This document shows, piece after piece, positions 6,508 to 10,517 of a DNA stretch of 10,517 bases. The stretch covers positions 1-10,517 of the forward strand of contig JAATVK010000011.1 of the NCBI GenBank assembly GCA_014523485.1, in the 5' to 3' direction. Numbering within the stretch: position 1 is the first letter of the stretch; each line of letters opens with the position of its first letter. Both the position numbers and the translations under genes were made by a program. The notes under the pieces are model-generated. The model was given only the letters and a program-made list of their open reading frames with translations, searched no databases and was not told the DNA's origin. This stretch comes from Nitrososphaerales archaeon TH5894 (GTDB lineage: Archaea; Thermoproteota; Nitrososphaeria; Nitrososphaerales; Nitrososphaeraceae).

Positions 6508-7008
6508 TTAAAAGAATTCTTCGGTTTTTTCACTCATTTCTTTTTGTAATGAGATCATCTGCTCTTCTTTTCTAGTTCTTAGAACTGTCATTAACTCTGT
6601 TTCCTTTACGTAATTAATTGACAATATTTTATTTACAATTATATCTCTAAGGTTGTCCAAATTTTTTGATCGAATTTTAATTAGCAAATCAAATTTGTCA
6701 TAGATCTCATGTATTTCTAAAATTTCATCGATGTCCATTAGATTTTTTGTCGTTTCCTCTGTTCTTCCCCTTTCACATTTTAAATTAATAAATGCTAAAT
6801 GGTCGTACCCAAGCAAATCATTATCTACAAAAATAGTAAATTTTTTAATAACACCCAAAGTCAATAGTTTCTTGACTCTCGTATGAATAGTTGCATCTGA
6901 AATACCAATTTGCTTGGCTAATTCTACAAATGGTAATGATGAATTTTTACTTAGAATATCCAAAATCCTACAGTTAATATAATCTAATAAATTTGGTCTG
7001 ATATTCAT
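6508..7008 (-). CDS. Lrp/AsnC-family transcriptional regulator
   Basis: This 166-residue protein has the two family domains. An N-terminal winged helix (about 8-55) has LAKQIGISDATIHTRVKKL as its helix-turn-helix. A C-terminal RAM/ligand-binding beta-alpha-beta-beta-alpha-beta domain (about 67-150) includes LGYDHLAFINLKCERG and an IYDKFDLLIKI segment matching the usual G-x-(Y/F)D(L/F) strand. Members form dimers to octamers, often sense amino acids, and act as activators or repressors. A C-terminal extension of about 15 charged residues (MSEKTEEFF end) is unusual but short. The ATG is 27 bases downstream of a TATA box, so the mRNA is probably leaderless. It is divergent from the tRNA thiolation gene over 181 bp and may regulate itself; the effector and targets cannot be inferred. 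gdhA, a typical target class, is 3.6 kb away. Confidence 0.92.
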   Translation of the reverse strand: MNIRPNLLDYINCRILDILSKNSSLPFVELAKQIGISDATIHTRVKKLLTLGVIKKFTIFVDNDLLGYDHLAFINLKCERGRTEETTKNLMDIDEILEIHEIYDKFDLLIKIRSKNLDNLRDIIVNKILSINYVKETELMTVLRTRKEEQMISLQKEMSEKTEEFF

Positions 7009-7030
7009 AATTCTTCAGATATATTACTAA

Positions 7031-7038
7031 AATATATT
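7031..7038 (-). promoter_or_regulatory. Candidate TATA box for the Lrp/AsnC gene
   Basis: AATATATT, itself palindromic, is centred 26-27 bases upstream of the ATG at 7008 on the minus strand. This is the spacing of a leaderless transcript. Confidence 0.45.
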
Positions 7039-7150
7039 AATACTGATTTAATCCATGTTTAAAGATATTAAGAATCTGTATGAATTAACATTATAAAATG
7101 AAAAATATACGAGTATCAATAAACAATAGTTTTTTGCAAGTCTAGTTTAA

Positions 7151-7170
7151 ATTAAATACCTATTAAATAC
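7151..7170 (+). promoter_or_regulatory. Promoter of the tRNA thiolation gene with tandem ATTAAATAC
   Basis: ATTAAATAC occurs at 7151-7159 and again at 7162-7170, an 11-base period or one helical turn. The second copy sits at the expected TATA position (centre about 25 bases upstream of the ATG at 7190). The tandem copies could let TBP or a regulator bind side by side. Confidence 0.4.
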
Positions 7171-7189
7171 TAAAAAATTTATCATATAA

Positions 7190-8125
7190 ATGCAACGTTC
7201 ACTATGTTCAAAATGTCAAAAGATAGAGTGTGTTTATTTTCGACAATATTCAGGCGAATATCTTTGTAGATCTTGTTTTATAATTTCAATTGAAGAAAAA
7301 ACTTATAAAACTATTTCAAAATTTTCCATGATCAACTATGGAGATAAAATTGCAATAGGTGTTTCAGGAGGCAAAGATAGTCTTTCCTTACTATTAGTTT
7401 TGAATCGCATATTTAAAAGAAAGAAAACTAATGATATTATTGCAATTACAATAGATGAGGGAATTGCAGGATATAGAAATGAATCTTTAAGAATAGTTAA
7501 AGACTTTTGTTCTAAACTAAATATCAAAAATGAAATCTTTAGTTATAAAGAACTTTTTGGAATTGATATGGATGAATCTATGTCGTTACGCCCTTCAGAA
7601 AAAATGACTTCCTGCTCTATATGTGGAACATTTAGAAGAAGAGCTATAGATCTAGCTGCAGATTTTGTGGGAGCAAATGTTATAGCAACAGGACATAATC
7701 TTGATGATCACCTTCAATCTTTTATGATCAATATTATAGCAGGAGATGTAAATAGAATAGGATGGATATATCCAGAACCCATTTATTATGGTAAAAATGA
7801 GATAAAAAAAATTAAACCATTCATAGAAATCTATGAACGCGAAATAGTTTTTTATGCACTTCAACAAGATATTCCATTTCAATCCGAGCAGTGTCCATAT
7901 CAAGATGAAAGTATTAGGAGTGAGATAAGGGAATTCTTTAATTCTTTAGAGGAAACCCGACCAGGTGTTAAGTATAATACCTATAATTCCCTTTTGAAAA
8001 TATCCAAAATATTAAAAAATTATGATAGTTCAGTGAAAAATAAATGCACAATATGTGGACTTGATTCTACTAGACCTGTTTGTTCAGTTTGTAAAAATAT
8101 CAAAATTTTAAAAAATGGCTTATAA
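7190..8125 (+). CDS. tRNA 2-thiolation enzyme, TtuA/Ncs6 family
   Basis: This 311-residue protein has the full family plan. An N-terminal zinc finger (C6, C9, C26, C29) is followed by the PP-loop ATP pyrophosphatase motif SGGKDS at 59-64. Next come CSICG with C142 and C145, ATGHNLDDH at 166-174, a third cluster/catalytic cysteine C235 in EQCPYQ, and a C-terminal zinc finger (C286, C289, C298, C301). In studied members the three central cysteines hold an oxygen-sensitive [4Fe-4S] cluster. The enzyme adenylates the uridine C2 position of tRNA and installs sulfur, at U54 in TtuA or wobble U34 in Ncs6/NcsA. The target position cannot be read from sequence. The sulfur donor would be a ubiquitin-like carrier, not present here. 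The ATG fits a leaderless promoter. The SRP RNA gene follows after 32 bp. Confidence 0.9.
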   Translation: MQRSLCSKCQKIECVYFRQYSGEYLCRSCFIISIEEKTYKTISKFSMINYGDKIAIGVSGGKDSLSLLLVLNRIFKRKKTNDIIAITIDEGIAGYRNESLRIVKDFCSKLNIKNEIFSYKELFGIDMDESMSLRPSEKMTSCSICGTFRRRAIDLAADFVGANVIATGHNLDDHLQSFMINIIAGDVNRIGWIYPEPIYYGKNEIKKIKPFIEIYEREIVFYALQQDIPFQSEQCPYQDESIRSEIREFFNSLEETRPGVKYNTYNSLLKISKILKNYDSSVKNKCTICGLDSTRPVCSVCKNIKILKNGL

Positions 8126-8127
8126 AC

Positions 8128-8135
8128 AAATATAA
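8128..8135 (+). promoter_or_regulatory. Candidate TATA box for the SRP RNA gene
   Basis: AAATATAA is centred about 26 bases before the inferred 5' end of the SRP RNA (8158), starting just after the stop codon of the upstream gene. An alternative TTAATATA at 8137-8144 is too close to the mature end unless the precursor starts downstream. Confidence 0.4.
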
Positions 8136-8157
8136 CTTAATATATTTGAATAAAGAC

Positions 8158-8478
8158 TGCGGAGGCAGGGAGGATCAGGGTGCTAGCCGTACCCTTCCCT
8201 GGAAATCGGCTTTATGCCAGGATCAGTAACTATTAGATAAATCCTTGGATAGGAATTTCCTGCGTATCAAGTTAAAATGAAATCACGCCGAACTGGACGG
8301 ATATGAGCAGCAAACCATGCGAAGGTGTGGTATTGACTGTTAATTCTCGAAATGGGTGAGGTCCGGGAGGGAGCAACCCTAAGGTGACATAACCGTGCTG
8401 GTCCGTCTACGTGGTGGATCATATGAGATGCGAGATTGGGATTTTTATCAAAGGTGGTACTAGTAGGCTGCCTTCGCA
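8158..8478 (+). ncRNA. Signal recognition particle RNA (archaeal 7S RNA)
   Basis: This stretch of about 321 nt is much richer in GC than its surroundings and holds no credible protein. The two ends pair over 11 bp (TGCGGAGGCAG at 8158-8168 with CTGCCTTCGCA at 8468-8478, one G-U), which is the archaeal helix 1. ACCATGC-GAAG-GTGTGGT at 8314-8331 is a perfect 7-bp hairpin with a GNAR loop, the helix 6 contact of SRP19. The near-invariant domain IV follows: GGTCCGGGAGGGAGCAACC around 8360-8378, with loop GGGA, where SRP54 binds. GACGGA (8296-8301) pairs with TCCGTC (8402-8407) in helix 5. The 5' part (8165-8230) folds as an Alu-like domain with CAGTAAC at 8224-8230. With SRP19 and SRP54 the RNA targets nascent membrane proteins. 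Ends are inferred from pairing and may be off by a few bases. Confidence 0.95.
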
Positions 8479-8544
8479 TTTATGATATTGCTCTCGAATA
8501 CTGAATAATAATCCTTGCATTATATAGGTAGCAATTTGATACCT

Positions 8545-9549
8545 TCATAACCAATGACGTAGCTTTAAAAAATCATCCATAGGTTCGTTTTTTAAAACCT
8601 TAATTAATGCTTCAGCTTGGGGGACAGAAAGTACTGGTTTAGTAAAATGATTGTCTATAGCTATTCTGGGACAAGCTACTTGAATATAAGCATCTATTCC
8701 TTTAAAATTTCTTAATCTTTCTTCAGTAATTTCTGTTAAAGCAATTAATTGTATATCTTTTCCCAAGAGTTCCAGAGACTTTTTAAATTTTAAGGCTTTT
8801 ATCTTTGAGAATTGGCCTTCTTTTAATCCTATTATTATTCCAATTTTGGTTGCTTCTTGTGCTTTATAAATTGATAAAATCGTTTTCTTTTCCATGACTC
8901 TAGCCTTATCATTCACTTGTTGAAATTCATTAAAGTATGGATCCAACATGAAAGTTGGCTTTTCTGTTGACATTGCAATACTTACAGAGTGAAACATACT
9001 TTGGCCTAAGAAAATATATGCATCTACTCTATTTTGTATATCATAAGCTGGATAAAATTCACAGCCAAAAACCTGACCATCATTTAGCTGTCCTTTACCA
9101 TCACCAATTACTGTTTTAAATCCATGATTTTCTAATATTTTTCTAGACGGTTGTAATTGATGTAAGTGTTGACTATCTGTAATTATACCTAATATTTTAT
9201 ATTTTTGATTGGCCCTATCATTAGCATATTTTTCTACTACAATATCGAAGTTTACATCATCGTATGCATTGATCATAATTACTTTTTTATCAATAGTTTC
9301 CATAGAAATTGTATGTCCAATATTAAACAACAGATCTGCACCTAGCATATCTGCAGCGTGTGTATTAATATCGCAAGATCCCCAACAAGTATCACCTATA
9401 ATATAGGCTGGAATATCAAATAGTTTCATAATCTTATTTCCAGTTTCTTGCATCTTGGGGAATAATGCTTCCGGACCATTCAGCGCTACAGATAAAGGTT
9501 TTCTCTTTTCTATTACTTCAAAAATTCTTACTTCATCAATTGAAATCAA
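8545..9549 (-). CDS. dph2: Diphthamide biosynthesis radical enzyme Dph2
   Basis: At 334 residues this matches archaeal Dph2, which uses a [4Fe-4S] cluster and S-adenosylmethionine to transfer a 3-amino-3-carboxypropyl group to the histidine of elongation factor 2. This is the first step to diphthamide. The three cluster cysteines are visible in the expected places: C59 in GDTCWGSCD, C163 in FGCEFYPA and C293 in QVACPRIAIDN. The fold is a triplicated domain, and the archaeal enzyme is a homodimer. The start is TTG at 9549: an in-frame TGA lies immediately upstream and no ATG follows before M33, so TTG is the only reasonable choice. A TATA-like box about 25 bases upstream suggests a leaderless mRNA. 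Its 3' end faces the SRP RNA gene across 66 bp, and it is divergent from the DHPS-like gene. Identity is strongly supported. Confidence 0.95.
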   Translation of the reverse strand: MISIDEVRIFEVIEKRKPLSVALNGPEALFPKMQETGNKIMKLFDIPAYIIGDTCWGSCDINTHAADMLGADLLFNIGHTISMETIDKKVIMINAYDDVNFDIVVEKYANDRANQKYKILGIITDSQHLHQLQPSRKILENHGFKTVIGDGKGQLNDGQVFGCEFYPAYDIQNRVDAYIFLGQSMFHSVSIAMSTEKPTFMLDPYFNEFQQVNDKARVMEKKTILSIYKAQEATKIGIIIGLKEGQFSKIKALKFKKSLELLGKDIQLIALTEITEERLRNFKGIDAYIQVACPRIAIDNHFTKPVLSVPQAEALIKVLKNEPMDDFLKLRHWL

Positions 9550-9569
9550 TCAATAATCCCATTAGAATT

Positions 9570-9577
9570 GATATATC
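9570..9577 (-). promoter_or_regulatory. Candidate TATA box for dph2
   Basis: The palindromic GATATATC is centred about 24-25 bases upstream of the TTG start at 9549, close to leaderless spacing on the minus strand. Confidence 0.4.
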
Positions 9578-9632
9578 TCTCCCATATTATTTTTCATATC
9601 ACTATCAAAATGTTAGTCTATTTTTTAGAAGG

Positions 9633-9642
9633 AAATAATATA
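9633..9642 (+). promoter_or_regulatory. Candidate TATA box for the DHPS-like gene
   Basis: AAATAATATA is centred 26-27 bases upstream of the TTG at 9664. It supports both that start codon and a leaderless transcript. Confidence 0.4.
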
Positions 9643-9663
9643 GAGGATACTTATATCTGAGTC

Positions 9664-10517
9664 TTGACAAAAATTGGTGATGTTTCTATAAATAAGAATT
9701 CTGTCAAAATAATGGGCATAATTAATGTTAGTCCTGAATCTTTTTATAAAAATTCAATAAAAACTAATGTAAATAGTATTTCTACTTATGTAAAAAAGTT
9801 AGAAAATGATGGAGCAGATATAATAGATATAGGGGCAATGTCAACTGCTCCATACCTAAAGACAGTGATTTCTTCAAAAATTGAAATTTCGAGATTAAAA
9901 AAAGCTATCAAGATAATACGGCACAGTTGTAAACTTCCCATATCTGTAGATACTCCTAGAGCCAGAGTAGCTGAAGAGGCACTCAAGATGGGAGCAGATG
10001 CGATAAATGATGTATGTGGATTAAAATATGATCCGGAAATGGGCGAAATTGTATCAAAATATAACATTCCAGTGATTCTAGGTGCATTTGAAAAAAAAAC
10101 CAATAAAATTCTAACAGCTAAATCTTTATCAACGAAAAGGATTCTTCATGATAGTATAACGATTGCACAAAAAGCTGGTATTAGGAAAACCAATATTATA
10201 ATTGATCCATCCATAGGTTTTTTTAGAAAAGAAGGGAATAATCCATTCTTTACAAAAATGACAAAAACTCCATGGTATTGTCGAGATATAGAAATTGTCT
10301 ATAATCTCAAAGAACTCACAAAGCTCCCTTTTCCAATTTGTATTTCTCTTTCAAACAAATCTTTTTTAGGAAAACTTATGAATCTCAGGATAAACGAAAG
10401 ACTTATCCCATCTTTAGTAATGGAGATTATTGCTGTTATTAACGGTGCAACGGTTATTCGTACTCATAACGTTAAAGAAACATCATTAGCATTACGTACT
10501 TTACAATTGGTAAATTA
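9664..10517 (+). CDS. Dihydropteroate synthase-like enzyme (3' partial)
   Basis: The frame is open from TTG 9664 (in-frame TGA at 9658-9660) to the window end, giving 284 residues; no stop is seen, so the C-terminus is missing. The TTG start gives MTKIGDVSINKN before IMGIINVSPESFY, as in archaeal relatives; an ATG at 9712 would cut into that first strand. TIM-barrel pterin-site residues of dihydropteroate synthase are kept: N21, D96 in SVDT, N115 in IND, D181 in IIDPSIGF, K232 in NKSF, R266 and H268 near RTHNVKET. The loop that binds p-aminobenzoate differs: STAPY instead of the usual STRPG, and the usual Met-His before loop 5 is absent. In archaea such proteins are thought to act in tetrahydromethanopterin or folate synthesis, with a modified aminobenzoate as acceptor. 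Family sure; substrate inferred. Confidence 0.85.
   Translation, partial: MTKIGDVSINKNSVKIMGIINVSPESFYKNSIKTNVNSISTYVKKLENDGADIIDIGAMSTAPYLKTVISSKIEISRLKKAIKIIRHSCKLPISVDTPRARVAEEALKMGADAINDVCGLKYDPEMGEIVSKYNIPVILGAFEKKTNKILTAKSLSTKRILHDSITIAQKAGIRKTNIIIDPSIGFFRKEGNNPFFTKMTKTPWYCRDIEIVYNLKELTKLPFPICISLSNKSFLGKLMNLRINERLIPSLVMEIIAVINGATVIRTHNVKETSLALRTLQLVN

Noticed and set aside
8267..8479. 70-codon open frame on the minus strand
   Set aside because: It lies entirely inside the SRP RNA, follows its paired segments and resembles no protein family.
8479..8544. tRNA or second RNA gene after the SRP RNA
   Set aside because: No T-loop consensus or cloverleaf arms were found in the 66-bp gap; it appears to hold only the 3' ends of the two convergent genes.
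9786..10103. 105-codon open frame on the minus strand
   Set aside because: It is antisense to the DHPS-like gene, whose motifs continue through the whole stretch.

Overview
The window reads as an AT-rich thaumarchaeal (Nitrososphaeria, ammonia-oxidising archaeon type) chromosome segment. The evidence is archaeal DnaG primase, a CTP-dependent riboflavin kinase with an N-terminal winged helix (RbkR type), archaeal FAD synthase RibL, Dph2, an archaeal SRP (7S) RNA and an ADP-forming acyl-CoA synthetase piece. Most promoters look like TATA boxes about 27 bases upstream of the start codon, which implies leaderless mRNAs. The exact genus cannot be read from the sequence. No mobile element, CRISPR array, tRNA, rRNA or prophage was seen; this looks like a compact core-gene region.

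Layout: (1) 1-1595, the C-terminal part of an ADP-forming acyl-CoA synthetase (domains 1-2-5) followed by an IscA/HesB-type Fe-S carrier, both on +. (2) 1596-3268, glutamate dehydrogenase and TatA on -. (3) 3467-5445, dnaG and the riboflavin kinase/regulator as a tight + strand pair, meeting head-on (10 bp gap) a - strand FAD synthase that also carries an N-terminal winged helix. (4) 6282-7008, a small zinc-ribbon protein (+) convergent with an Lrp/AsnC regulator (-). (5) 7190-8478, a tRNA 2-thiolation enzyme (TtuA/Ncs6 family) followed after 32 bp by the SRP RNA gene. (6) 8545-10517, diphthamide synthase Dph2 (-) divergent from a dihydropteroate synthase-like gene (+) that runs off the window end.

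Functional links: riboflavin kinase and FAD synthase perform the two consecutive steps riboflavin to FMN to FAD. TtuA/Ncs6 family protein, SRP RNA and Dph2 all serve translation or protein targeting. The acyl-CoA synthetase piece could belong to the 3-hydroxypropionate/4-hydroxybutyrate carbon-fixation cycle of these archaea, but its substrate cannot be read here. Four genes (ribL, the zinc ribbon, dph2, the DHPS-like gene) appear to start with TTG. The items most worth a second look are the dyad around the dnaG-rbkR TATA box, the pair of winged-helix flavin enzymes, and the altered substrate loop of the DHPS-like protein.
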